Source of the DNA: Rhodothermus marinus DSM 4252
GTDB lineage: Bacteria; Bacteroidota; Rhodothermia; Rhodothermales; Rhodothermaceae
DNA length: 64,000 nt
Assembly (NCBI RefSeq): GCF_000024845.1
Contig: NC_013501.1
Coordinates: 1,554,001-1,618,000, forward strand
Direction of reading: 5' to 3'
The notes under the pieces were generated by a model that did not search any database, had not been told where the DNA came from, and saw only the letters and a list, made by a program, of their open reading frames with translations. Of the stretch, positions 45,145-53,643 are shown piece after piece. A program made the translations under genes and the position numbers. How positions within the stretch are numbered: the stretch's first letter is position 1; every line of letters begins with the position of its first letter.

Positions 45145-45357
45145 TCAGGCGCCGGCTTGCTCGCGCCGGTCCACCGGCATGGTTACCGGGTTGCGGTGAC
45201 ACCGCATGCACTCGTAATGTCCGCGCCAGGCGTCGGCATACCAGGGCGTGGTTTCCCCGCAGACCGGGCAGAATCCCCAGTACGTGTAGGCCGGCAGGGC
45301 CATCACGTGCGCCAGCTGGAGCAGTTGCCGCTTCAGTGAATGCATCAGCCGTTTCAT
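45145..45357 (-). CDS. Small zinc-ribbon protein (possible truncated methyltransferase N terminus)
   Basis: 70 residues. Two Cys pairs form a zinc ribbon: FCPVCG (~30) and YECMRCHRNP (~50). The spacing and the sequence TYWGFCPVCGETTPWYADAWRGHYECMRC-like order resemble the N-terminal zinc ribbon of Bacteroidota SAM-dependent methyltransferases, but the frame stops soon after. It is either a free-standing ribbon protein or a remnant. A terminator follows it and the repeat copy B lies just beyond. Confidence 0.55.
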   Translation of the reverse strand: MKRLMHSLKRQLLQLAHVMALPAYTYWGFCPVCGETTPWYADAWRGHYECMRCHRNPVTMPVDRREQAGA

Positions 45358-45550
45358 GGCGTCGTTTTCCCTCCCGAAATGGTTGGTGGAACAACCGAAC
45401 GCCCCGTTCTACGAAAGGCTGAAACACCGGATTCTTCTTCCGGAAGCAGTAAGCGTTTTCGACATAGTTATTTAACAGAAGCGTTTTCGTACAGAAAATC
45501 CAGAAACTATTTCGCAAACCCGCCATTGATCGGCATAAAACGCTTTCGGG

Positions 45551-45889
45551 ATGGCGTATCCACGGCTGACGGACGACGGGCGGTGCGTGGTGCTCGACCT
45601 GCACGGCGTGCGCCTGGCAGAAGCGCGCCCGCTGGTGTTACGTGTGGTGGCCGAGGCCGCCCGCCGGGGCCGCGCGCAGGTACGCCTGATTCATGGATCG
45701 TCCACTACCGAACCACAGGGTGCGCGCCCGACCATCAAACGCATGCTGCACGAGATGCTCGAGACCGGAGCCTTTGCGCCGCACATCACGCAGGCGCTCC
45801 CTTTGCAGAATGAACTGCTGCTGGCCCTGGATCTGACGGCCACGCCCGACCCGCGCCCGATCCGTCTTGCCGAATGCTGGCCCCGTTAG
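45551..45889 (+). CDS. Smr-domain protein
   Basis: 112 residues: VLDLHGVRLAEAR (LDLHG, ~14-26) and VRLIHGSSTT (~45) define a stand-alone Smr domain, related to the MutS2 C-terminal endonuclease. The usual HGxG appears as HGSS, so nuclease activity is uncertain. It is followed after 2 bp by the amidotransferase-like gene. Confidence 0.75.
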   Translation: MAYPRLTDDGRCVVLDLHGVRLAEARPLVLRVVAEAARRGRAQVRLIHGSSTTEPQGARPTIKRMLHEMLETGAFAPHITQALPLQNELLLALDLTATPDPRPIRLAECWPR

Positions 45890-45891
45890 CC

Positions 45892-46593
45892 ATGGTGCGG
45901 ATTGGCCTGACGACCGGCTTCGACGGCGAGCGTCAGCAGGTGGACCTCGCCTACGTGGCTGCGCTGGAGGCGGCCGGCGCGCTGCCCGTGCTGCTGCCGC
46001 TCACGCAGTCGGCCGAAATTGCCCGCCATTTTGCCGGACTGCTGGACGGTCTGGTCATACCCGGAGGACCCGCCGTGACCGACGGCCTGATCGGAGAGCT
46101 ACCGGAGGATCTGGATCCGCCGCAGCCGCGCCGCACCGCAAGCGACCGCCTCTATCTGCAGGCATTCCTGGAAGCCGGCAAGCCCATTTTAGGCATCTGC
46201 TACGGCATGCAGTTGCTGAACGCCATGCTGGGCGGCACCATCTACGCCGACGTGCAGCGTCAATGCGATGGCGCGCAGGCCCACAGCCCCAGACGAGGCG
46301 CCGAGCAACACCCGATTGAAATCGCGCCGGACTCCTGGTTGGCCCGTCTACTGGAGCGTACAAGCTGGACGGTCAACACACGACACCTGCAGGCCCTGGC
46401 TACGATAGGCCGTGGTCTTCGCATCAGCGCCCGGGCCCCCGACGGGGTGATCGAGGCCATCGAATCGCCTGACGGTCGCCTGCTCGGTGTGCAATTCCAC
46501 CCGGAGCGCATGGGATCGGAGGGCTTGCCGCTCTTTCGCCATCTGGTCAGTCTGGCCGGAAAATTTGCGTCCGGTAACGCCGAGCGCTTCTGA
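45892..46593 (+). CDS. Class-I glutamine-amidotransferase-like hydrolase (peptidase C26)
   Basis: 233 residues from ATG 45892. The triad is intact: Cys in GICYGMQLL (~104) and His-Glu in GVQFHPER (~204). VIPGGPAVTDG (~53) is typical of gamma-glutamyl-gamma-aminobutyrate hydrolase (PuuD-like) enzymes. It acts on a gamma-glutamyl compound; the substrate is unknown. Confidence 0.85.
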   Translation: MVRIGLTTGFDGERQQVDLAYVAALEAAGALPVLLPLTQSAEIARHFAGLLDGLVIPGGPAVTDGLIGELPEDLDPPQPRRTASDRLYLQAFLEAGKPILGICYGMQLLNAMLGGTIYADVQRQCDGAQAHSPRRGAEQHPIEIAPDSWLARLLERTSWTVNTRHLQALATIGRGLRISARAPDGVIEAIESPDGRLLGVQFHPERMGSEGLPLFRHLVSLAGKFASGNAERF

Positions 46594-46664
46594 TCGGTAC
46601 GGCTTTCGCCGATACATAGCGCGGAGCCTTTTACAGAGACAAGTACGACAACGCGTCATTCGCC

Positions 46665-48419
46665 ATGGAGCAGCAGCGTGCCTGGTGGCGCCTGTTTCTG
46701 ATCGCGCTGACGCTGGCCGTGTCGCTCAACCTGCCCCGGCTGGCCGCCGCGCTTCGGACGTACCTGACTCCTCCGCCGGAGCCGGTCGCGGCAACCGCCC
46801 CGCCGGCACCTCCGACGGAAACGCACGCTGCCCTTACTTTCGGAAGCTTCGCCGCCGACCTGCACCCTGACGTCCGCTACGGCCCGTATTTCACCGGGGC
46901 CCTTACCCCGGCGGATCGCTCCATCCCCGTCGCCCCGCTACTGTCCGACTTTCAGGCGTTGCTGACGCAGTACACGCTGCGCCAGGCGGTGGACGACAAT
47001 TTTACGATCCGCGTCTACGATGGAGCGCGTGGCGAACTGCTGGTTCGTTACGAGCTGATCGACGAACGGCAACGCTATCAGGAAACGGGCGTCATCGACT
47101 GGGACGAAGTGGATCGTCGGCGCCGGGAAATCACCCGGACGTTGCTGGACAGCTTCGTCGCCCGGGGCTTTTCGCGCGAGGCGCTCGTGGTGCGCTGGGG
47201 CCGGGCCAATCAGGTGCAGGAGGCTTACCTGCGGGCGGCGCCCTATCTGGAATATGAAATCCGGCTGGCGCGCCTGCTCGATCTCAGCCTGCTCAGCACG
47301 GCCGTAAGCGTCGTCGAAACATTCAGCAACGACCGGTTGGTCTCGCCGGCCGGCGCCCGCAGCCGCTACCAGCTCATGCCGTACCTGCTGCGTCAGTATG
47401 ACATTCACCACTATACGCTGCGCACGGCCGCCGGCAACCGGATCCGGGTCCTCGAAGAATGGCACCCGCTGCTGACCATGGAGCCGGCCTTTCTGGTAAT
47501 GCGCAGCTACGCCAACGCCGTGGGCCACGAAGTACCGGGACTCTCGGCCTATCATACCGGCCCGGCCAATCTCTTTCGCGTCTACCGCCAGTTCCTGACC
47601 GAAGGCATCGCCTACCTGAAACCCGGTACCACGGTGCTGGACGCCTACCTGTGGGCGCTGACCGAAGGCTTTGACGAACTGGCCCGCCGGACGACCTTCC
47701 GCGGCCACTCACGGGGCTACATTCCGTCACTCTACGGCACACTTCGGGCGCTGGAGCATCTGCCGCTGGATACCAGCCGCACCGTACAGGCCGAGCTGGT
47801 CCAGGTGGTCTCACCGGAGCCCTTCTACCTGAGCGACCTGCTTGCCCTGCTGCATGCCGCCGGCGCCGACACGCTGGACTGGCGGGTTGCAACGCCTGCC
47901 ACCAGCCTCTACAACCGATTCCGCCTGCTCAACCCACATTTCGAATTGCCTGCCGTACCCGATAGCGCTGGCGTCCCTCCGTCCGGAGATGTTCACTTTG
48001 CAATAACGGACCACACGCCACCCATCCGCTTCTTCCTGCCCCCCGGCACCACCCGGCGCCTCCGGCATCTCGGCTTCGACGGCCTGCACCTGCTCCAGCG
48101 CTTCGACCACACGACCTTCACGCGCAGCGAACAGGAGTACACGCCCTGGGACCAGGCCTACGCGGACCTGCTCGAGGACGTCCGACACTTCGGCTTTACC
48201 TTTGCCAACCGGGCCCGACTGGACTCGCTCGCGGTGCGTTTCGAGCAGCTGGCCGAGGAAACGCCCACCCCGTATCGCCAGCGCCAGCTTCAGATCATCC
48301 GCACGCACGCCCGCCTCTGGCAATTCGGCGCCTGGGAAAAGCTGGCCCATGCCGCCGAAGCCGCTACCGGCCGCCTGCGCCTGCCGGCCCGGCCGCCCGA
48401 AGTCTCCGAATCCGACTGA
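46665..48419 (+). CDS. Lytic transglycosylase (SLT)-like membrane-anchored protein
   Basis: 584 residues with an N-terminal anchor (~9-31) and a Pro-rich linker. The middle has an SLT-like pattern: VVETFSNDRLVSPAGARSRYQLMP (~212-235), including the catalytic glutamate of ETFSND, and later GLSAYHTGPANLFRVYR (~295), which matches the AAYNAGPG motif of lytic transglycosylases. The C-terminal half is uncharacterised. It probably cleaves peptidoglycan. An exact 13-mer motif lies in its coding sequence. Confidence 0.65.
   Translation: MEQQRAWWRLFLIALTLAVSLNLPRLAAALRTYLTPPPEPVAATAPPAPPTETHAALTFGSFAADLHPDVRYGPYFTGALTPADRSIPVAPLLSDFQALLTQYTLRQAVDDNFTIRVYDGARGELLVRYELIDERQRYQETGVIDWDEVDRRRREITRTLLDSFVARGFSREALVVRWGRANQVQEAYLRAAPYLEYEIRLARLLDLSLLSTAVSVVETFSNDRLVSPAGARSRYQLMPYLLRQYDIHHYTLRTAAGNRIRVLEEWHPLLTMEPAFLVMRSYANAVGHEVPGLSAYHTGPANLFRVYRQFLTEGIAYLKPGTTVLDAYLWALTEGFDELARRTTFRGHSRGYIPSLYGTLRALEHLPLDTSRTVQAELVQVVSPEPFYLSDLLALLHAAGADTLDWRVATPATSLYNRFRLLNPHFELPAVPDSAGVPPSGDVHFAITDHTPPIRFFLPPGTTRRLRHLGFDGLHLLQRFDHTTFTRSEQEYTPWDQAYADLLEDVRHFGFTFANRARLDSLAVRFEQLAEETPTPYRQRQLQIIRTHARLWQFGAWEKLAHAAEAATGRLRLPARPPEVSESD
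47998..48010 (+). repeat. TTGCAATAACGGA motif (exact)
   Basis: Exact 13-mer within the SLT-like gene, read in frame as part of HFAITDH. Confidence 0.6.
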
Positions 48420-48424
48420 ATCGA

Positions 48425-48910
48425 TCAGTCACCGCCCTGCGGAATCCCCGTCTGCTCCCATAGCACGGCCGGATCCCAGGGGCCCTGCTGCCGACTGGCC
48501 GCCCGCACGGCCGCCACCTCTTCGGGCGTCACCGGATCGGCCTGGTTGCCGAAGTTCTGCCGGATGAACGTCAGCACCGCCGCAATCTGCTCGTCCGTCA
48601 GAAAATCGTGCGCCGTCATCACGTTGTTGTAGACCTCCTCGCCCACCTTCATTTCACCCTGTGCGCCGTGCAGCACCAGCCGGATGAGCCGCCCTTTGTC
48701 GCCCTGTACCCATTCGTTGGGCGTCAGCGGCGGATAGATGCCGGGCACCCCCTGGCCGTTGGGTTGATGACAGGTGGCGCAGTAGTTCTGGAAAACCCGC
48801 CGGCCGAGTTGCAACACCTGATCCTCCGACGAAGCCGAGGGTGTCTGTCCTTCCGAGCGACAGGCGGCCAGCACGGCCAGCCCGAGCAGTACGACTTGCA
48901 GCGTCCGCAT
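48425..48910 (-). CDS. Cytochrome c lipoprotein
   Basis: 161 residues from the ATG at 48910. The lipobox LAAC (Cys ~17) suggests a lipid anchor. One haem site, CATCH (~44), with axial Met candidates EMKVG or VMTAH; the order NYCATCHQPNGQGVPGIYPPL is typical of class I cytochromes linked to oxidases or alcohol dehydrogenases. It is an electron carrier at the outer face of the inner membrane. It is followed upstream by a MOSC gene on the same strand. Confidence 0.9.
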   Translation of the reverse strand: MRTLQVVLLGLAVLAACRSEGQTPSASSEDQVLQLGRRVFQNYCATCHQPNGQGVPGIYPPLTPNEWVQGDKGRLIRLVLHGAQGEMKVGEEVYNNVMTAHDFLTDEQIAAVLTFIRQNFGNQADPVTPEEVAAVRAASRQQGPWDPAVLWEQTGIPQGGD

Positions 48911-48924
48911 ACGACCTTTCTGGT

Positions 48925-49410
48925 TTACAGCTTTCGAACCGGATCGCCCACCTGCACGACGCCGCCCCTGCGCACCGTGAAAAGCGCCCCTCGCAGGCCA
49001 GTCTGCGCCACCGCCTCGAAAGCCTCCGGACTCGTACGCGCCCGAAACGTGCCGCACGGCTGATGGGGCCGATCGCTCCGCTCCAGCACCACCTCGCCCA
49101 CCAGCAGCCGATCGCCGGGTCGAAGCGCCCGCAGATCGATCCCCTCCAGGATCAGATTGTCGCCCGGCACCTCCGGACGCACCCGCAGCACGCGCAGCAC
49201 CTCCAGGCTCATGGCGCTCACCTCACGGCCCGGCGTGTGCCGCCGGGCGTGGTCGCCCGGACACCCTACCCCTTCCTCCAGCGGCAATTCCGCCCGGAGC
49301 AGGTGCACGCCCGGTTCCGGGCTCTCCACCAGATAGACCACCCGACCGATCGGATCGAAACGTAGCGCCTCCAGCGCCTGCAGGTAGGCGGCAAGCCGTG
49401 CATCGTCCAT
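48925..49410 (-). CDS. MOSC-domain protein
   Basis: 161 residues from the ATG at 49410; the frame extends further but that part is not family-like. It is a MOSC (molybdenum cofactor sulfurase C-terminal) fold with the conserved cysteine in RPHQPCGTF (~121) and the block PGDNLILEGIDL (~80). MOSC proteins bind or transfer sulfur/Moco; a link with the moaDE genes elsewhere in the window is possible but not shown. Confidence 0.8.
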   Translation of the reverse strand: MDDARLAAYLQALEALRFDPIGRVVYLVESPEPGVHLLRAELPLEEGVGCPGDHARRHTPGREVSAMSLEVLRVLRVRPEVPGDNLILEGIDLRALRPGDRLLVGEVVLERSDRPHQPCGTFRARTSPEAFEAVAQTGLRGALFTVRRGGVVQVGDPVRKL

Positions 49411-49532
49411 AAGCGTAGGCGAAGTTTTGCCGTAATGTAGGATACACGGAGAATTGACGGGCCGAGGCGGTGCCGTTTTCCCGAATTGTTTAACTTGAAG
49501 CGGATTCACCGTCAGCAAGCCACAGAGGGATC

Positions 49533-50759
49533 GTGGCCGAACCGACCTTACCGCTTCCTCCCGCCTTTCCGGCCCCCGACCCCTGGATTCCCGAGCCGCT
49601 TGCCAATCCGCCGGTGGTCTCCTGTGCGGCCGGCTTCGAGCCGGTCGTGGCCGAAGAACTTCGTGAGCTGGGCCATACGGCCTGCTACCTGAAACCGGCC
49701 AAGCTGGTGCTGCCCGAGGCGGGTCCGGATGCCTCCCTGCCGCTGAACTTCTTCGGGCGCACGCTGCACCGCGTCTATCTGCTGCTGGGGCTGGGGCGTG
49801 CGCCGACGCTGCAGGACGTGCGGGCGCTGGCGCAGACCGTTCCCTTCCACGCCTATCTCCATCCGGAGCAGCGCTTTGCCGTGCGGGCGCAGCGCCACGG
49901 ATCTCACGACTTCACGTCGATGGACGTCGCCCGCGAGGTGGGTTCGGCCGTGGTCGAACGCGTGCAGGCGCACACCGGACGGCGCATCCGGGCCGATCTG
50001 GACACGCCCGACGTAGAAATCATGGCCGAACTGAGCGACGACCAGCTCCTGCTTCTGCTGAATACGTCCGGCCCACCCCTGCACCGCCGACACCATCGGG
50101 CCTTCCAGCATTTTGCGCCCCTGCTGCCCACGCTGGCGGCCGCGCTGCTCCGGCTGTCGTCTTTCCCGAACAACGTGGATCTGCTCATCGACCCGATGGC
50201 GGGCGGCGGTACGATCCCCATCGAAGCGGCCCTGCTGGCCCGCAACGTGGCCCCGGGCCTCCTGCTGCCGGAAGGGCAACTGGCACTGTTTCGTCTGTCT
50301 TTTCTCGACCACACCGCGTGGCGCCGGTTGCGTCACCGCGCGGAACGCCAGGTGCGTCCCCGCTCGCCCGTTCCGATCCTGGCGGCCGATCGCTACGCCC
50401 GCAACGTGCGGGGCATGAAGGCCAACCTGGAAGCCATGGGCGTGGCGGCCGACGTGACCGTCTGCGCCGGACGGGCCGAACGCATGGCCTACCTGGAACG
50501 GCAACCAACTGGACGCCGGAGCATCGTTACCAATCCCCCCTACGGCCTGCGTCTGGGCGATCCGCGGCGCATCGATCGGCTCTACCACGACTTTGCCCGC
50601 GCCTGCGCCCGGCACGGCATTGCCGAAGTCGTGGCGCTCACGCCCCGCCGCGACTCCTGGCTCGAGGCCTTCACGCAGGCCGGTTACCGGCCGGCGCTCG
50701 TGCAACCGGTGCGCTACGGCCGGCTGGAAGCCTTCGCACTGCGCGTCGAGCCGTCCTGA
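49533..50759 (+). CDS. THUMP-domain class I RNA methyltransferase (RlmL/Trm14-like)
   Basis: 408 residues from a GTG at 49533. An N-terminal ferredoxin-like/THUMP region (~30-165: AGFEPVVAEELRELGH, then FAVRAQRHGSHDFTS) is followed by a Rossmann methyltransferase: LLIDPMAGGGTIPIEAALLARN (~212) and the NPPYGLRL catalytic motif (~330). NPPY and THUMP together indicate N2-guanine methylation of rRNA or tRNA. Monocistronic, with a hairpin downstream. Confidence 0.85.
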   Translation: MAEPTLPLPPAFPAPDPWIPEPLANPPVVSCAAGFEPVVAEELRELGHTACYLKPAKLVLPEAGPDASLPLNFFGRTLHRVYLLLGLGRAPTLQDVRALAQTVPFHAYLHPEQRFAVRAQRHGSHDFTSMDVAREVGSAVVERVQAHTGRRIRADLDTPDVEIMAELSDDQLLLLLNTSGPPLHRRHHRAFQHFAPLLPTLAAALLRLSSFPNNVDLLIDPMAGGGTIPIEAALLARNVAPGLLLPEGQLALFRLSFLDHTAWRRLRHRAERQVRPRSPVPILAADRYARNVRGMKANLEAMGVAADVTVCAGRAERMAYLERQPTGRRSIVTNPPYGLRLGDPRRIDRLYHDFARACARHGIAEVVALTPRRDSWLEAFTQAGYRPALVQPVRYGRLEAFALRVEPS

Positions 50760-50761
50760 AC

Positions 50762-50791
50762 AAAAAAAGGGGTGGCATAAAGCCACCCTTT
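50762..50791 (-). terminator. Terminator between convergent methyltransferase and DUF2267 genes
   Basis: GGGTGGC pairs with GCCACCC around a TAAA loop, flanked by AAAAAAA on the left (a T run for the minus strand) and TTT on the right. Confidence 0.8.
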
Positions 50792-50801
50792 CGGCGATAC
50801 G

Positions 50802-51287
50802 TCACGCCGTCTGCGCCGACGGCTCCGGCCACAGGTGCCGGATCGCTTTGGGCAACATGGCCCGCACGTCGGCGATCTCACCGGCGCTGATGTGCCGGTT
50901 CAGCACCTCGAAGACGACCCGCGCGGCCTGCTGCGGGCTGATGGTCAATCCGATCTGGTGCAGCTCTTCCTGAATGGGCATCAGGAAATCCTCTTCATGC
51001 CGCAGGCGCAGCGGCTTGTCGGTGGGATCCCAGCCTTCGAAGAAAATACCGCGCACCAGCAGCGGAAGCTGGGCGGCAAACTGTGCCGCCTCTTCCACCG
51101 TCAGCCGATCCCGCAGCTGGTGCAACACGGCCCGCAGCACGTGATAGGCATAGCGCCGGGCCGTCTCTTCAGGGTGCGGGCTGTTGCCCACGTGGTCGTC
51201 CAGGTGCAGCGCCTCGCGAATCTCCTTCAACCAGGTGTTCGTCTTCTGGATCGTGCTGTCGAATACGTCCAATCCGGTCATCGACAT
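50802..51287 (-). CDS. DUF2267 protein
   Basis: 161 residues from ATG 51287, preceded by a perfect AGGAGGTG. It is an all-helical DUF2267 protein: HPEETARRYAYHVLRAVLHQLRDRLTVEEAAQFAAQLP (~36-72, the name-giving pattern) and a second similar half. The function is unknown. The very strong ribosome-binding site predicts high expression. It lies at the downstream edge of the two-component system, separated by 80 bp. Confidence 0.8.
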   Translation of the reverse strand: MSMTGLDVFDSTIQKTNTWLKEIREALHLDDHVGNSPHPEETARRYAYHVLRAVLHQLRDRLTVEEAAQFAAQLPLLVRGIFFEGWDPTDKPLRLRHEEDFLMPIQEELHQIGLTISPQQAARVVFEVLNRHISAGEIADVRAMLPKAIRHLWPEPSAQTA

Positions 51288-51367
51288 GGCGCACCTCCTG
51301 TTTTTTGGTTGACACGCTGTCACCCACAGGCTCCGGAGAGCTGCAGGACAAAGCACGTTCCGGTCTG

Positions 51368-52804
51368 TCAGGCCGACAGCGCCGGGACGGGACAGGCCGG
51401 CCAGTAGACCTCGAAGGTGCTGCCTTTTCCGGGGCCCGGGCTCCAGGCCTGCACCGAGCCGCCGCAGGCTTCCACGATGGCGCGTACGATGGCCAGCCCG
51501 AGCCCGGAGCCGGGCCTGCCTTCGGCCGAACGTCCCCGGTAAAAGCGGTCAAAGAGATGCGCCGCCTCCGCCGGATCGAAACCGATCCCGGTATCCGTAA
51601 CCCGCAGCCGGATCTGACCGTCGAGCCGATGTACTTCCAGGCGCACCCGGCCACCCGGCGGCGTGTACTTGCAGGCGTTGGAAAGCAGATTGTCGAGCAC
51701 TTCGTCCAGGTATTCCGGCACCACGCAGACCCAGGCGTGTGCCGGCAACACCGCCTCGAAACGCAGCCCTGCCTGTTCGAAACGGGCCTGCCAGTCTTTC
51801 AGGCGCGACTGACAGCGCTCGACCAGATCGGTCGGGCGGGCGCGCTCATGGGCGTCGGTGCGTTCGAGACGGGCCAGGTGCAGCAGGCCGCGGACGGTTT
51901 CCGTCATGCGCTCGACGTCGCGCAGGGCCTCTTCGAGCACTTCGCGATAGTAGGCGGCCTGGCGGGGTCGCCGGAGTGCCACCTCCAGCTCACTGCGCAA
52001 CGCCGAAAGCGGCGTCAACAGTTCGTGGGCCGCGTTGTCCGTAAAGCGCCGTTCCCGCTCGAGCGAGGCGGCCAGGCGCGCCAGCAGGTCGTTGAACGTC
52101 TCGGCCAGCTCGGTCAGTTCGTCCTGCACCCCGCCCGGGACGGGCAGGCGCGCCGCCAGGTTGTCGGCGCCCATCTGCCGGGCGGTCGCCGTCAGCAACG
52201 CCACCGGCTGCAGGGCCCGGCGGGCCAGCCAGTAGCCGCCCAGGGCGGCCAGCAGCACGCTCAGCACGATCCCCAGTCCCAGCACCAGGCCCAGGTGGTG
52301 CAGCTCGCGGTGGAGCGACCACTCGAAGCCTGTCACCTCCAGCCAGCCGAATAGCCGACCTGCCTCATCGAAAAGCGGCGTGTAGCGGGTGCGCGCCGGC
52401 TTGCCTTCCCACGTGTGGCTGTAGACCTGCACATCCAGGACGGGCTGCACGCGCACGGGCAGCGAATCGTGCCGGGCGAAATTGGGACTCTCGTAGACCA
52501 CGCGACCGTCGGGGCGCAGCAGCCGCACATACGTACCGTAAATGCCGTCGGTCTGATAGGCCACGGAGCGCAGCGTATCGAGCGCCACAAACACAGGCAC
52601 GCCGGCCCGCTCCTGCACGAACGGCATGAGCTGGCGCGTCTCGTGGATCAGATGCTGGTCGAAGTCCCGATGCCGGGCCATGTGGAAGCTCACGTAGCTG
52701 AAGGCCGCAAACAGCCCCAGCAGCACCAGCAACGTGGCGGCATACCAGAGCGCCAGCCGTACGGAGATCGACCAGCGGTGCGGAAGGCGACGAAGCCACG
52801 TCAT
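51368..52804 (-). CDS. Sensor histidine kinase (copper-island two-component system)
   Basis: 478 residues. Two transmembrane helices (~14-36 and ~165-188) enclose a ~130-residue periplasmic sensor, then a HAMP segment (~190-240), the H-box DNAAHELLTPLSALRSELE (~252), N-box NLLSNACKYTPPGG (~378), G1 DTGIGF and G2 GSGLGLAIV (~436). The topology matches CusS/CopS-type metal sensors. Its start overlaps the regulator's end (ATGA), so it is the second gene of the unit. Confidence 0.9.
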   Translation of the reverse strand: MTWLRRLPHRWSISVRLALWYAATLLVLLGLFAAFSYVSFHMARHRDFDQHLIHETRQLMPFVQERAGVPVFVALDTLRSVAYQTDGIYGTYVRLLRPDGRVVYESPNFARHDSLPVRVQPVLDVQVYSHTWEGKPARTRYTPLFDEAGRLFGWLEVTGFEWSLHRELHHLGLVLGLGIVLSVLLAALGGYWLARRALQPVALLTATARQMGADNLAARLPVPGGVQDELTELAETFNDLLARLAASLERERRFTDNAAHELLTPLSALRSELEVALRRPRQAAYYREVLEEALRDVERMTETVRGLLHLARLERTDAHERARPTDLVERCQSRLKDWQARFEQAGLRFEAVLPAHAWVCVVPEYLDEVLDNLLSNACKYTPPGGRVRLEVHRLDGQIRLRVTDTGIGFDPAEAAHLFDRFYRGRSAEGRPGSGLGLAIVRAIVEACGGSVQAWSPGPGKGSTFEVYWPACPVPALSA

Positions 52805-53496
52805 GGCGTTTCCGTGGCGGAAGGTTCAAGCCGCAGGGCGTAGCCGACACCCCGGACGGTTTCGATCTGCAACGCCGGAGTCGCCTCGCTGAGTTTCTGG
52901 CGCAATCCGGAAACGGTCACGTCGATCGTGTTGTCGCTCACGTAGAACGGGTCGCCCCAGACCTGCTCGGCAATCCGCGTGCGCGAGAGCACCTCGCCCG
53001 GATGACGCGCCAGAAAGCGCAGCAGATCGTACTCCTTGGGCCGCAGCGGCAAGACGTACTCGCCCACCCGGACCTGGCGGCGCCGCTCGTTGATCTCCAG
53101 CGGTCCCAGGCGGATCACGTCGGTTGCCTGCCAGACAGGCGATCGGCGCAGCAGCGCCCGCAGCCGGGCCAGCAACTCCTCGAAGGCGAAGGGTTTACCC
53201 AGATAATCGTCGGCCCCGGCGTCCAGTCCGGCCACCCGGTGTTCGAGGTCGTCCAGCGCCGTCAGCATCAGGATCGGCATCTGATAGCCGGCTTCCCGCA
53301 GGCGCCGCACCAGCGTCTGACCGTCCATCCGGGGCAACCGCCAGTCCACGATCAGCGCGTCGTAATGGCTGGCCTGCACGCGGGCTTCCGCTTCCACCCC
53401 GTCGGCCACCCGATCCACCTGGTATCCTTCCTCACGAAGCCCCCGGGCCAGCGCCCGCGCCAGCCGCTCATCGTCTTCCACCAGCAGAATCCACAT
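52801..53496 (-). CDS. OmpR/PhoB-type response regulator
   Basis: 231 residues. Receiver domain with acidic pocket (EDDE), phosphoacceptor Asp in LIVDWRLPRMDG (~51) and the Lys of YLGKPFAFEELLARL (~102). The C-terminal winged helix (ELIxLRPKEYDLLRFLARHPGEVLSRTRIAEQVWG-type, ~150-190) binds DNA. It is divergent from copA, and its likely target is the shared box in the intergenic region, so it probably activates both copper operons. This regulatory link is an inference. Confidence 0.92.
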   Translation of the reverse strand: MWILLVEDDERLARALARGLREEGYQVDRVADGVEAEARVQASHYDALIVDWRLPRMDGQTLVRRLREAGYQMPILMLTALDDLEHRVAGLDAGADDYLGKPFAFEELLARLRALLRRSPVWQATDVIRLGPLEINERRRQVRVGEYVLPLRPKEYDLLRFLARHPGEVLSRTRIAEQVWGDPFYVSDNTIDVTVSGLRQKLSEATPALQIETVRGVGYALRLEPSATETP

Positions 53497-53548
53497 GATC
53501 GCCGCGCTTTTTGCTGCATGAAAGACCCGTCCGGGCGTTCAGTTTCTT

Positions 53549-53586
53549 CCTTAAAAGGTTTTAAGCCACGGCCCAGTCAGGTTTTA
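53549..53586 (+). promoter_or_regulatory. Shared copper-operon box, copy 1
   Basis: CCTTAAAAGGTTTTAAGCC (with the perfect inverted repeat CTTAAAA-GG-TTTTAAG), then a run containing CAGTC, ending GTTTTA. The same order, 30 of 36 bases identical apart from a 2-nt gap, recurs at 57815-57850. It ends 57 bp before the copA-type ATG. It is probably the regulator-binding site plus promoter element. Confidence 0.6.
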
Positions 53587-53643
53587 GATCCCCGGAAAAA
53601 AATTGCGGGCGGTTTGCTGAAACACCGATCCACCGAAGCGGAC

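Noticed and set aside
44875-45339. A 154-codon frame through repeat copy B
   Set aside because: Its first part is repeat sequence and its second part is antisense to the zinc-ribbon gene.
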